Assembly (NCBI GenBank): GCA_030323885.1
Contig: CM059193.1
Location: forward strand, 71,329,997-71,393,996
DNA from: Branchipolynoe longqiensis
Taxonomy: Eukaryota > Annelida > Polychaeta > Phyllodocida > Polynoidae
Reading direction: 5' to 3'
DNA: 64,000 bases
A program made the position numbers and the translations under genes. Below the pieces are notes generated by a model. The model did not search any database. It saw nothing but the letters and a program-made list of their open reading frames with translations, and was not told the DNA's origin. This document shows, in pieces, positions 53,049 through 63,410 of this stretch (the stretch's first letter is position 1; every line of letters begins with the position of its first letter).

Positions 53049-54547
53049 GCATGCCAGTACACTACGTGTCACATGGCACACACCTGTTCTATTCTACACT
53101 GATTGTGTATTGTGAAGACAATAGAGAACAGAGTTCTTCAAGGGGACACCACCACCACCATTCCCCTACAAGCCCACACTTTCCTTAGAGGAATCTAGCT
53201 TGAGAACTATTCATAATTTTCAAGCCAGATTTTCAAAGACTTCCAGATATATAAAGAGGATAGGACAGTAAGATTTCCCCCACTTGCCTGCAAGTGACTG
53301 AATGTTCTACTTGTCCGAGTGCAAAACTACTTGCCCGAGCCCAAGTAAAAAACTGACGATGCATTTGAAGAAAAAAAAACGGACTTTGAAGGACATGAAT
53401 TGTGATAAGCAATTAAGAATAGACAGTTCTGTGAACAGTGATTAATAAGTATGCTACAACTCGCACTCATCACACATCATCATGTATCCATAATAAATGT
53501 ATTCCAGCACAACAACATTATCCATGAATATTTGTATTTCAAGATAACATTGATGCATCATGTGACATCATTTTGATTACACAGTACAGGCTGAGTGAGC
53601 CATCTTTGTATTATAGGGTCTTTGTATAAACATAGACACTAATAAAGTCTGTACTAGACTACAAAATGACTGAAACGTACAATCCTCCAAGCATTGTTTA
53701 TCCCATCGTTACTAACAACCTACTTACTCAAACTACTTCATGTAGTCAAAAAATACACCTGAGGTATTAACCTTTTAAGCATAACCCTATAAGCTAACCA
53801 CATTCTATCCAACAGAATAAACAAACCATTCTACTAACACTCACTCCATCTCAAAATGTTAACTCCGACAACATTATAGTTTTGCAATTCACAACATAGT
53901 AGGCATACAAACCTATGAAGGGAATCTATGCACCTAACCACTCCGTAATGTAAAGGTCTAATCAATGCACATGTATGTATCAAGTGTGTAGGAATACAAC
54001 ATATAACTGCTATTTTTGTATGTGAATTGTCAAACTATAACCATATGTAAGTCTTTGAATGTTTGATATTGTTATTTCAGCTGATTTGGGCTAGCTGCTG
54101 ATGACAATATCAGACTGCATATGCATATATTGTAAATAACTGTATTGTCACATGGCTGGAAGACCAGTGCCACGGCGCTGACAAAAGACTTTATTCAATG
54201 AATAAACTATATTTATAACAAGAAGCAGGCTCAACACTGCTACTGCCGATCAGAAAAATAACGACTTGCCGGTTCGGGCCATCCACCGAGAACTTCACCT
54301 GCCCGACCGAGTAAACTAGGTGCCCCGGGGCAACTGGGCAGTCCTTATTGTCCTGCCCTGATATATCTAACTGTCTGCCAAATTAGAACAACATCGCAGA
54401 TGATCTCCAAGCAGCCCCCCTGTCGAATTGACATGCTCGGAAGTCGTCCGACTAAACACTGGATGCACATTGGCAGTTGTGCATCTCTCTTTTCTGAAAA
54501 TATACTCCACTTTTTGTGTGTGGACGTTACTGCAATATGTCAAAGCA
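53049..54547. other. intron sequence; possible LINE/SINE 3' end near 54155-54215
   Basis: GGCTGGAAGACCAGTGCCAC then GGCGCTGACAAAAGACTTTA resembles GGCTGGAAGATCAGTGCTTC at 59274, so a shared repeat end is likely. The rest is unique. Confidence 0.4.
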
Positions 54548-54725
54548 CAGTAAAACCTCTCTAAATCGACCGACCTTGCGACCGACTTTAAGTGGTCCAT
54601 TTAGGGAGGTGGTCGGTTTAGGGAGTTAGAATATGGTTACAATGGTATTATTGGGACCCAAAGAAAGCGATCGATATAAGGGAGTGGTCGATCTATGGAG
54701 GAGGTCGGTTAATGAGGTTTTACTC
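54548..54725 (+). mobile_element. pogo-like MITE, copy
   Basis: CAGTAAAACCTCTCTAAATC to ATGAGGTTTTACTC; 178 bp. The left flank is CA instead of TA. Confidence 0.8.
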
Positions 54726-54840
54726 TAATTACATTACTAAGCCCAATTTTGAATGTGTAGTAACCATTCTTTCTAAACTACTACTTTTAAGTTTTAATAT
54801 CCCTTCTTGAACTAGAGTTGTATCTGTTTTCAGTGAACCC

Positions 54841-55254
54841 TAGATAAAGGATTCACCCGGTACTCGCAGTCGCAGTACACGGGTGAATACCAACCCTATA
54901 TAAAAACGGTCGAAAAAGCGGGTTAATGACATGAGAGCCTAATTTCACAATCTAAGAAGCAACATTTATTCTTTGTAGATGCCTTCATATTTACCCCGCT
55001 ACCTTTGAGTTGAAAATATAATAAAATAGCTAGTTTAATACGATTTAAAATTGAAATCGATGGCGTTCTCGCGCCGCCATCTTGTCTTTTTGTATTCTCT
55101 CCCATTTCACCAACTCTGTGCCTATATGGGTAGCCTTGTGATACTGGAGCCACAGTTTCTAGTTCATGTTCCATACTAACCCTATTTTCACCCGTATTTA
55201 CACTACGTTGTCCTTCACCCGTGTACTACAAGTACCGGGTGAATCTTTTATCTA
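54841..55254 (+). mobile_element. AGATAAAAGATTCACCC-ended foldback MITE
   Basis: Left TAGATAAAGGATTCACCCGG then TACTCGCAGTCGCAGTACAC GGGTGAA; the right end is the complement, ending GAATCTTTTATCTA. Arms of about 45 bp, each with an internal GTAC-centred palindrome. It lies 130 bp upstream of ZIP exon 3. Confidence 0.75.
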
Positions 55255-55382
55255 AGTGAACCCCTGCCATGTGCGCAGAGGTTTTCAATGTACAAATTAT
55301 TTTCAGTTTCATTTGACTGTCACCTCGATGACAAAACACCTGCACTATCCTGAGGGTGACCTATGACCTGCCGTTGTTTCAG

Positions 55383-55552
55383 TGTGGGGGTTCGGCTTCC
55401 TGTGCGTGACCGTGATCAACCTGTGTGCACTGATGGGGATGGTGTTCCTTCCGCTCATGCGCCGCTCCTTCTACAAGAACATGCTGCTCTTCATGGTCGC
55501 CTTGGCCGTTGGAACCCTGACGGGCAGCGGCCTTCTCTTCCTTATTCCTGAG
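55383..55552 (+). CDS. ZIP metal transporter, coding exon 3: TM1 and TM2
   Basis: Acceptor GTTTCAG|TG and donor GAG|GTAATC. It enters in phase 1 and leaves in phase 0. It reads (V)WGFGFLCVTVINLCALMGMV (TM1), then PLMRRSFYKNMLLFMVALAV and GTLTGSGLLFLIPE (TM2). VWG-GFL-VTVINL and FLIPE match the SLC39A8/14 branch, which has Glu in the TM2 end where many LIV-1 ZIPs have His. The product sits in the plasma or endosomal membrane and imports divalent metals; substrate specificity cannot be read here. Confidence 0.9.
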
Positions 55553-55572
55553 GTAATCCACTTTAATTCTCC

Positions 55573-55735
55573 AGAATCTGTTTCTGCTAAAGCCTATGGT
55601 ATCAGAGTTTTTAGCATGCTTGCTCAAATTAATTTGGCATGTCTGCACTTCAAATATCTCCAAAGTTAGCTATATAAAATAAAAATTGCTTCAAACTGAA
55701 CTAAGGTAGATTATAACCATCAACGTAATACGCTT
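55573..55735 (-). mobile_element. fragment of the short TTAAAGTTGCATAG element
   Basis: Reverse complement of 24030-24190: AACTTTGGAGATATTTGAA and GGTTGATGGTTATAAT-type segments. It sits 20 bp downstream of ZIP exon 3 and extends the exon frame spuriously. Confidence 0.7.
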
Positions 55736-55736
55736 A

Positions 55737-55783
55737 TATTACCTTCGATGTTGCTAGGATGTAAAACCCCAACACGCAAATTG
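55737..55783 (+). mobile_element. SINE tail fragment
   Basis: ATATTACCTTCGATGTTGCT then AGGATGTAAAACCCCAACAC. Tail only. Confidence 0.65.
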
Positions 55784-55934
55784 CAAGACTTCGGATGTGT
55801 AAGTTAATTGTAGTTAAATAATATTCTAATTAAATTTTAATTCTACCTTCTGCTAAAACAACAGTACTCAGATGTGACCAAATGAAGTGTTTTTAACTGT
55901 ATTTGAATGTGGTTTCTGAGTGATAGTTTCTAAA

Positions 55935-56190
55935 GGCCCTGTCACACTGTGCCGTATTGCATCAGCATATGTCGACGTATGTGACTGTGCCAACACGTTG
56001 GTGTACGCTGAGACAAGTTATGGGTACGTTTGGCATAAGTAGTATTCATTAAAAGCCCACTGGTGTATGCTGAGATAAGTTATGGGTATGTTTGGCATAA
56101 GTAGTTTTTTTTTTAGCATGTTCAAAATTCCTGCTGTATGACAGCGTGTGTCACATACACCAGCATACGCTTATGCAGTGTGACAGAGCC
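55935..56190 (+). mobile_element. CTGTCACA-ended MITE, copy 3 (diverged)
   Basis: GGCCCTGTCACACTGTGCCG at the left and GCAGTGTGACAGAGCC at the right; the interior has AGCATACG/CGTATG motifs. Confidence 0.65.
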
Positions 56191-56204
56191 TTTCGACTAC
56201 ATGT

Positions 56205-56572
56205 ATATTGAATGTGCTGTTTCTAAGTGATAGTTTATAAGAATATATTGAGTGCGCTGTTTCTGAGTTTCTAAGGATATATTGAATGTGCTGTTTCTAA
56301 GTGATAGTTTCTAAGAATATATTGAGTGCGCTGTTTCTAAGGATATATTGAATGTGCTGTTTCTGAGTGATAGTTTCTAAGAATATATTGAATGCGCTGT
56401 TTCTGAGTTTCTAAGGATATATTAAATGTGCTGTTTCTAAGTGATAGTTTCTAAGAATATATTGAATGTGCTGTTTCTGAGTGATAATTTGTAAGAATAT
56501 ATTGAGTGCGATGTTTCTGAGTGATCGTCTCCAATTTAAGAATATATTGAATGAACTGTTTCTAAATGCCGC
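56205..56572 (+). repeat. minisatellite with alternating 40-, 34- and 26-bp units
   Basis: All units begin ATATTGAATGTGCTGTTTCT or a variant. Long units add AAGTGATAGTTTCTAAGAAT, medium ones GAGTTTCTAAGGAT and the shortest AAGGAT. About ten units, ending 20 bp before the exon 4 acceptor. Confidence 0.85.
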
Positions 56573-56592
56573 ATTATTTGTTTGTTTCACAG

Positions 56593-56724
56593 TCGTTTGA
56601 GATGACGGCACCCGACAGTCCACATGCAGACTACTATATCTGGCGGTGTATGTCGGTTATTGGTGGAATCTATCTATTCTTCCTTGTCGAACGCCTACTG
56701 AAGGTCATCATGAAATCCAAACAG
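56593..56724 (+). CDS. ZIP metal transporter, coding exon 4: TM3
   Basis: Acceptor TTTCACAG|TCG and donor CAG|GTATAT, phase 0 at both ends, 44 codons. It encodes SFEMTAPDSPHADYYIWRCM (extracellular loop) and SVIGGIYLFFLVERLLKVIM (TM3), ending KSKQ. GG-YL-F-ERLLK matches the third helix of LIV-1-type ZIPs. The pyrimidine-rich acceptor region partly coincides with the end of the minisatellite. Confidence 0.85.
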
Positions 56725-57818
56725 GTATATTGGCTTATCTTACTATCCCTTCCACATTTGTTTGCTTCTTAGAAATAATAATTTTTCTTTCAACTTTGCA
56801 TTGCAACCTATAGGATTTCAAATTTTATGGGAAACACACTTTGGGCTCCGTGCCCAGAGCTCATGGGAACTTATCGGTATGATTTTTAGGGGGGGGTTTC
56901 GATGGGAACGGAATCTATTTATGGGAACCGAATTTTCGGTTCTGTTTTTTTTTTTTCAGCAGGGTAATGCCACATTGCTTGAAATGATCATTACTGTGAA
57001 ATCCTACAGCTTGCAATGCATTGTATTTTTTGTTATTTTCCTTTGTGTGTTATGTGGTATTATATGGCACATGTTTGCTTACTTGCATATTTTGTTATAT
57101 TTCCGATATTTGTTTCCTTTCATGTTTTCATTCATTATCTGTATATGCATGATTTCTTAGATTGCATTATAGTGGTCACTCATCTGTAGTTAGCGGTGGT
57201 AGTGTACCTTCACCAAAAGTTGGCATTTATCGGTGAGCACATCTGGGAAATAATAGCCTTATTCATTTATGTTGTATAGAATGTGTTTATTTATGTGATG
57301 TATGTGTTATCTTTTCATAGTTTCATCTGGCTTTCTCGTATGATATATATATATATATATTATATATATATGAAAACATGAAATTAAGCCAGCATAAAGC
57401 ATGTGTGATTTCCTGGATTGCATTATACAAGTCAGTGTTCAAAATAAGAGCTTGTTCGGGACAAGTGAAAATTCAGACGGACAAGTGCAAATCACACCAG
57501 ACTTTTCCGGTGGACAAGTGAAAAATGTTGCCTATTTCTATCACTGATATATATATATGTATATACGGTAAGTACTGTAGACAAGTGAAAATTAAGACAG
57601 TCAAGTGAAAATGACACCAGACTTGTCCCATGGACAAGTGAAAATCTTTGCTTATTTCTATCATTGCTTTCTAGTGCAGTTAGGTGCGATAACATACCTA
57701 GGGCTAGAAGTTTATGCGTGTGTATATATTATATGTGTGTGTGTGTGATAATGTGATCCCTGGATTGAATTATACTAGTGCAGTTAGGTAAAAACATGAA
57801 ATTCGGCTAGCATAAAAT
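56725..57818. other. ZIP intron 4, first part
   Basis: Bases 57455-57548 and 57590-57666 are two related units (ACAAGTGAAAAT-, CACCAGACTT-TCC). CCTGGATTG-ATTATAC recurs at 57414, 57762 and 58040 followed by GTGCAGTTAGG, another local duplication. TA tract at 57340-57370. The frame at 56762-57160 has no domain. Confidence 0.45.
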
Positions 57819-57840
57819 TGTGTGAGAGCGAGAGAGAGAG

Positions 57841-57882
<42 letters not shown>

Positions 57883-58010
57883 GGAGAGGGAGGGAGGGAG
57901 GGAGGGAGGGAGGGAGAGAGGGGGGCAGGGGGGCAGGGAGCATGGAGAGGGAGCATGGAGAGGGAGCAGGGAGCAGGGAGAGGGAGCAGGGAGCAGGGAG
58001 AGGGTCAGGG
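57819..58010 (+). repeat. (GA)n / (GGGA)n purine-rich tract
   Basis: GA dinucleotides grade into GGGA and GGGAGCAGGGAGAGGGAGCA units. The long Arg/Glu frames are artefacts. Strong purine bias could allow triplex formation; that is inference. Confidence 0.9.
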
Positions 58011-58489
58011 GGTGGGGTGGGTGGGTGTGTGAGTGACTTCCTGGATTGCATTATATTAGTGCAGTTAGGCGTGATCCCATACCTGAGGCCAGAAGTTGAT
58101 AAAGTTCAATTGAAGATAATCTACTGGCATCATAGGTCACCATGCTGAGATGAAGCAACTACAATCAGGGTCGGGTATGATTAGCAAAAGAGCCAAGGCT
58201 AGTCTGCTCACATATAGAGGCTGGACACTCTTCAATTGGTTTTATCAGCTGCATATCAACATGGCTTTATCAATGCTCATTTTATTGATGCCAACACTCG
58301 TAACATTGAAAATGACGCAGTCAATTTTGACATTGTCCAATGATTAACTTCGTCCAGACTGCATTTATTGATGTGGACTTTTGTCAATGGCTACTCTATC
58401 TGCACTACTGTTATCAAGATGGCCGATATCGATGTCTCCACAGGGATTGAACCTGCCTACCTTGAGGCTGTGCAGCAGCACGTGGTGTG
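58011..58489. other. intron sequence; no gene seen
   Basis: Unique sequence. The frames at 58150 and 58381 lack support. Confidence 0.35.
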
Positions 58490-58741
58490 TTAGACCCCAG
58501 ACACATTACTGCTTGCGACCACAAAAAAAGGGTGGTCACAAAATGGTTGCAAGTGGTCCTCAGTGGTCGTCGACCATTTTGATCGCAAGGAGGTTGCAGC
58601 TACGGCACTAAAAACCTCCTTGCGACTAAAAATGGTCACCCAGAGGTCGTCGACCATTGCTTAGGTCACAAGGAGATCGGCGGTGACTGCGGGTTCTTTG
58701 GTCCAAAGCGGTCGCTAGCCATAGTGTGACTGAGGCTTTAT
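58490..58741 (+). mobile_element. MITE with AGCC-CAG-CACA-type inverted repeats
   Basis: AGACCCCAGACACATTACTG then CTTGCGACC at the left; the right end complement reads AAAGCCTCAGTCACACTATG then GCTAGCGACC. GGTCG/CGACC motifs fill the interior. It ends about 55 bp before the exon 5 acceptor. Confidence 0.65.
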
Positions 58742-58795
58742 AGGCCTCCGTTGGTGCTCTGTGGTAATCTTTGCTGACATGATGGTCTCTTTCAG

Positions 58796-58876
58796 GAGAA
58801 GGAGGAGGAGGAGGAGGATGATGAGGAAGCTGAGCATAATGGGCATGCTCTGGCGGAGGTTCCTTATGAGAACCAG
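58796..58876 (+). CDS. ZIP metal transporter, coding exon 5: acidic cytosolic loop
   Basis: Acceptor CTCTTTCAG|GAG and donor CAG|GTGATG, phase 0, 27 codons: EKEEEEEDDEEAEHNGHALA then EVPYENQ. It fits the variable loop between TM3 and TM4, which in many ZIPs is His-rich and senses metal. Here it is Glu/Asp-rich with only two His (HNGH). No TM4 exon (with the HN-x-x-DG motif) was found to the right, so the gene continues. Short length makes this exon less certain than 3 and 4. Confidence 0.6.
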
Positions 58877-59767
58877 GTGATGTTCTCACTAGAACACCTA
58901 CTGAACAGCTTACACAAAAAAATAACCTCATCTGTGTCCATCACATGGCGTTTGTTAGCTGTCGGTTCCCGATCTGGGGTAGAGGCAATGCATCGTTCTG
59001 TGTTGTAGCTAACTAAGACTAGTGTTTAGAATGCTGCTAAATAAGCAACATAAGAGATCCCATACCATATTTGGCATTGTTTCACTGAAGTTACCCGGAA
59101 CATCTTTCTCTGATTTCTCTTACGCTATTATGATAAATTGTGCACAAAGAATTGTACATATTTGGTTTGCTAACCTTCTGTAGCTTGGTTACAAACTGGT
59201 AGTTTCTATTACTTAAGAACTCCTATTGAAGAATGTTCTATTCTTATAAAAAAGAAGAATATTTCAATTTTGCGGCTGGAAGATCAGTGCTTCGGCACTG
59301 AAAAGTAAATACTTTGACGAATGAAATTACTCTTTTTTTTTTTTAATGGATTGAAGTAGTTAAATTCTTGTTGTTTTAAGGACAATTTTAAAGAAATTTA
59401 CTCTTGTTTTCCATCTAATGTGGTGCATGTTTTTATCAAGCTGTCCTTAATTATCTAGCGTTATAATTGGCTGATTTCATTGGAAGCCATTTTAATTGTT
59501 TGGTTCCAATCTATATGAACGTCATGTGGCTGGACATGCTTTTTAAAATCATAACCGTTGTCTCACACAAACATCGCCTCGTGTAAGATGCAATGGAAGA
59601 AAATGTCATTATACTTGTTTGTCGTCATGAATTAATTGTCCCGAGAAACGTTCTACACCATAAACTACAGACATTGGTTCAATATATGTTTTCTGAGTTC
59701 CACTGGTCCCTCAGGAACTACTGAAGCTGCGACCCAGCACGCTGCCGGGTCGCAGCTTCCATCCTAT
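58877..59767. other. ZIP intron 5, first part
   Basis: GGCTGGAAGATCAGTGCTTC near 59274 is shared with 54155. T-rich run at 59332-59344. No further exon recognised. Confidence 0.4.
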
Positions 59768-60311
59768 GGTGCTGTCACATTACAACGCTTCTCGCTGGCG
59801 CGCTGCCAACATGCAAAAAAGTTGAGACATGTCAAACTTTTCGGCGCAGTGGGAAAAAGTTTGACGTCAGCGCAACGTGTTGGTAGCGTGCGATCGACGT
59901 TGTGGTATGTATATCGACGCGTGAGAAAAAAAAAGATTTTGGCGCGCCCTTCTGATTTGACCTTAGATGTAGCTAGGGCATAAAACAACAAAGCAACAGT
60001 TTGGCACAACGTGTGGGAACGACCCTCATGCGCGTGCACATAGCATTTGCATAATGTTATTCCAGCGCGTCCAATGTATCTCGACGTGCGCCTAACGTCG
60101 CCATAATGTTGGCACCCGCGCGTCATCGCACGTCGAAAGTTTTGTGCAAGCACAAAACTTTTGACGTGCGATGACATGCACCGCCGACCTTGGTCGACCG
60201 TCGCCGTCCATCAACGAATACCAACGCATGCCTAACAGGCGCGTAGCGTATCCCGACATTGCGCCAAAAAATTACATACGTTGGCTAGAAGCGTCGTAAT
60301 GTGACAGTACC
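59768..60311 (+). mobile_element. CTGTCACATTA-ended MITE, copy 4, with SINE tail inside
   Basis: GGTGCTGTCACATTACAACG then CTTCTCGCTGG; the right end complement reads GGTACTGTCACATTACGACG then CTTCTAG. The interior is rich in GCGC/ACGT motifs. The SINE tail at 59955-59992 is nested in it. Confidence 0.75.
59955..59992 (+). mobile_element. SINE tail fragment inside a MITE
   Basis: TTGACCTTAGATGTAGCTAG then GGCATAAAACAACAAAGC. Tail only. Confidence 0.65.
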
Positions 60312-61016
60312 ATTACACGACCGATGGTGGGTGAGGTGGTGAATATACAGACACAAAGTAGTATTTTTTCTCATGTACAATATTTGCTGGAATAATTTCA
60401 TTGCAGTCTACATTAGAAACAAATATATGGCAAGAATCACACTATGTTTCGCCATCAGTAGACATGTGGGTTATAGGTGCAAAGTGAGTTTTAAGTATAG
60501 GACCTGTAGTGAAGGATAGCGGTGGGAGTGGCACCAACCCAACTTCCGGTGTGTAAGCTGATGCTGTGACCTGGCTGTGACCTGGGTTACAGCTTCAGTC
60601 CTTCTTGAGGAACCCGTATATATGTGCCTGAGTTATCGAAATATGTGAGTTTGGGCCTTTCATGAAATTCTTCTTCTTTTTTTTTTTTTTTTAATTTTTA
60701 ATTAAATAAAATTGACTGTACGGAACTCATTGGCATCATGATTTACTAATTTGAACTAGAGAAGTTCCTTAAAGATAACATTGCATACAGATGAGGATTC
60801 CATGAGGATTAGAAAGAATTTGTTATTGATTTTCTATTTTGATCATTTTCAAAAAGGGAGTTAATGTCCAGGCGATTGCTATTTTGAAATTAGATTTTTT
60901 TTTAAAGAAAGGAAAATAAAGTATTTTATCACAATCTCGTTTCAGCACCTAGACATAATAGGTTTCATATCCTTTTTGATTGCAATTTTTTCCTGTTTGT
61001 TTTACCCCCTCAAATT
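60312..61016. other. intron sequence; no gene seen
   Basis: Poly-T run at 60675-60692. No supported exon. I looked specifically for TM4 and TM5 ZIP motifs and found none. Confidence 0.4.
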
Positions 61017-61400
61017 TGACGTGAGAACGGTTATCCATTTTTGTCCATCGGTTAAAAATTACTGCTTAAAATTATTTTAAAAGATAATGCTGCTCACAAT
61101 ATGAAAATCATGCACCATACACGGTTATACATTTTTGTAACAAGTACTGCTTTTAAAAAATATTTAAAAAGATAATACTCCTCACAATATTAAAATCATG
61201 CACCATGCACGGTTATAAATTTGTATCCATCGGTTAACAAGTACTGCAAACAAAAATATATAAAAAGATAATACTCCTCACAATATTAAAATCATGCACC
61301 ATGCACGGTTACAAATTTGTATCCATTGGTTAACAAGAACTGCAAAAAAAATATTAAAAAAGATAATACTCCTCACAATATTAAAATCATGCTCCATGCC
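61017..61400 (+). repeat. tandem repeat with about 92-bp units, 3.5 to 4 units
   Basis: AAAGATAATACTCCTCACAA then TATTAAAATCATGCACCATG CACGGTTA and TATCCATCGGTTAACAAG recur; the first unit is the most diverged. Confidence 0.85.
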
Positions 61401-61415
61401 TAATGAGGTTATATG

Positions 61416-61607
61416 TATATGAGCCTGTCTCAAAAGGTGCTAACTCTTCGTTTTTTTGTCCATAGTATTCTATTTTGATTATGAAACACCATGTAAAAAA
61501 CAAATCAGTTTATCCTGAGCAAATGCATAAGTAGATAGTATGTTGATCGTTACTCTGGACAAAGTTGTGTCCCATATTGCTTAGCACCTTTTGAGACAAT
61601 CTCAAAT
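61416..61607 (+). mobile_element. GTCTCAAAAGGTG-ended MITE, copy 2 (internally deleted)
   Basis: TATATGAGCCTGTCTCAAAA to TTTTGAGACAATCTCA. It matches 51495-51760 but lacks about 70 bp after GTCCAT. Confidence 0.8.
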
Positions 61608-61910
61608 GGTTTCCTTTATATAGGAAGCCCCTAATGCTAACCATGTTCAACTCACGAGGGTTCGTGCTAACGGACTGCACTATGCACAGGTTGCGGGCAA
61701 TAAGGAAATAATGTCGTGTATAGTTTAGTCTCAAACAGCCACAGATCTTCCCCGACTCCAAGAACCGGCTGAGAAGGGTAATGCTCGTTAACTGTTCCCC
61801 TGACGTCCATAATCTCAGTTGGGGTCTAGCTGTCGGGGGTGTAGCTGTCACTTGAAATTGTCGTCGTGACCTTGCTCGCGATGAGCTAAAATGTGGATCT
61901 TTGAGACTAG
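61608..61910. other. intron sequence; no gene seen
   Basis: A 137-codon minus-strand frame (61510-61923) crosses the MITE and has no domain. Confidence 0.35.
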
Positions 61911-62033
61911 ACTGAGTATGCAAGTGTTTGTGTAAAAACTATTGAACAGCGACTGAGTATGCAAGTGTATGTGTAAAAACTATTTAACAGCGACTGAGTA
62001 TGCAAGTGTATCTGTAAAAACTATTTAACAGCG
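61911..62033 (+). repeat. 41-bp tandem repeat, three units
   Basis: ACTGAGTATGCAAGTGTATG then TGTAAAAACTATTTAACAGCG three times with one or two changes each. Unrelated in sequence to the 41-bp array at 48728. Confidence 0.95.
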
Positions 62034-62144
62034 CACATTAAGTGTAAACGTGAGTGTATTTTAACCCTGTTGTTATTTTGTTTAGATGACCAATCACATT
62101 AGTTCTTCTCTCCTGTTTTTGGGGTGGGTTTAAAAAAACAAACA

Positions 62145-62492
62145 AAAACGGACGAGGTTATCTGAATCGGGCGTTTGGTTCCCGTGTGGAAGATCGTGGG
62201 GAAATCCCTAAGCAAGGCAAGCCAAATACTTAAACAATTTATATCTGGCCTGGTTTGGGGTTCGATGTAACTAGGATATAGCAAAGACCAAATTGCTCCT
62301 TGTCAGGATAATCTGGCTGAGTGTGATATTGGGTCATGGTACCAGTGATCTAATCTCACAGTGGGGCAGCATGATATTTGGTCATGGTGCTGGCAGCATG
62401 GCATCTCAGTGAGGTGACACTATAAAGCTGTCCTGGGTGTACACTATCTCATATCGGTACCTGCCCTGATGACTTTAGTCCTTTTTAGGACG
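62145..62492 (+). mobile_element. diverged SINE copy
   Basis: TCTGAATCGGGCGTTTGGTT head, CAAGGCAAGCCAAATACTTA, CTTGTCAGGATAATCTGGCT, CAGTGGGGCAGCATGATATT, and the tail GACTTTAGTCCTTTTTAGGA. One internal segment (GTCATGGT--CAG--) is duplicated. Confidence 0.7.
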
Positions 62493-62546
62493 TGAGTTTT
62501 TTTCTCTTCTTTTTCCTTTGGCTTCATGTGCCTTAGCCCCCTTCAG

Positions 62547-62873
62547 TTGGTTGGTGGTTTTACGTTCTGGCAACATCTAAGGTCATTTCAGGACGGGTAT
62601 CGACTTGAGATAGTGCACACTCATGGAAACTTTATAGTGCGGTCCCACTGGGAAATTAGTCCACCAACACCATGACTCGATATCGCACTCAGTCACATTA
62701 TCCTGACACTGAGCTAACCAGCCCTTGCCCTATCCTATTAATGCCAAGCACGAGTCTAGGAATCGACAAGTATCAATTTGATAAGTCATTGGTTTGACTG
62801 GACCGGGAACCGAACTCTCGATCTCCCGCACGCGAGGCTCGCGCTCTACCGATTCGGCCACCGTGCCCGGTCA
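62547..62873 (-). mobile_element. SINE copy, minus strand, CCGAATCGGTAGAGC subfamily
   Basis: On the plus strand it runs from the complement of the tail (TTTTACGTTCTGGCAACATC) to the complement of the head (GCTCTACCGATTCGGCCACC). Confidence 0.85.
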
Positions 62874-62979
62874 GCCCCCTAGTACCCAGTATTCTGAAGG
62901 GTTCAAGTCAACACTGAGATGGGTGTGGTACTGTACAAGTAAATTTCTGTACTGGGTGAATACAAGCTTCTTATGGCCA

Positions 62980-63327
62980 TAACCGGGCACGGTGGCCAAA
63001 TCGGTATAGCACAGGCCTCGCGTGCGGAAGATCAGGAGTTCGCGAGTTCGGTTCCCGGTCGAGTCAAACCAATGACTTAAAAATTGGTACTTGTCGCTTT
63101 CTAGCCTGGTGCTCGGCATTATTAGGATAGGGCAAGGGCTGGTTAGATTGGTGTCAGGATAATGTGACTGAGTGGGATATCGGGTCATGGTGCCGGCAGC
63201 CTGATTTCCCAGTGGGGCAGCACTATAAAATCGCCATGAGTGCGTACTGTCACAAGTCGGTGCCCGTCCTGATATGACCTTAGATGTTGCTAGGATGTAA
63301 AACAACAACAAACAAACAAACAAACAG
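62980..63327 (+). mobile_element. SINE copy, full length, with perfect 11-bp target duplication
   Basis: CACGGTGGCCAAATCGGTAT head, GTTCGGTTCCCGGTCGAGTC B-box, the full body, and the tail CCTTAGATGTTGCTAGGATG then TAAAAC(AACAAAC)n. TCTTATGGCCA lies at 62969-62979 and 63328-63338. Confidence 0.9.
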
Positions 63328-63410
63328 TCTTATGGCCACTCCATTCCCTTTGGGGGTAGAGTAGGCTATGAACATTGCTCGCGATGTGCGTCCAAATTGG
63401 TCACGGAACA

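Noticed and set aside
56762..57160. 132-codon hydrophobic plus-strand frame after ZIP exon 4 as an alternative transmembrane exon
   Set aside because: Hydrophobicity comes from T-rich intron sequence; there is no ZIP TM4 motif (HN-x-x-DG) and it follows a good donor at 56724.
57770..58148. Arg/Glu-rich and Pro/Leu/Ser-rich frames
   Set aside because: Translations of the GA/GGGA tract on either strand.
59636..60177. Frames of 115 and 137 codons on opposite strands
   Set aside because: They lie in the CG-motif-rich MITE at 59768-60311 and contain the SINE tail.
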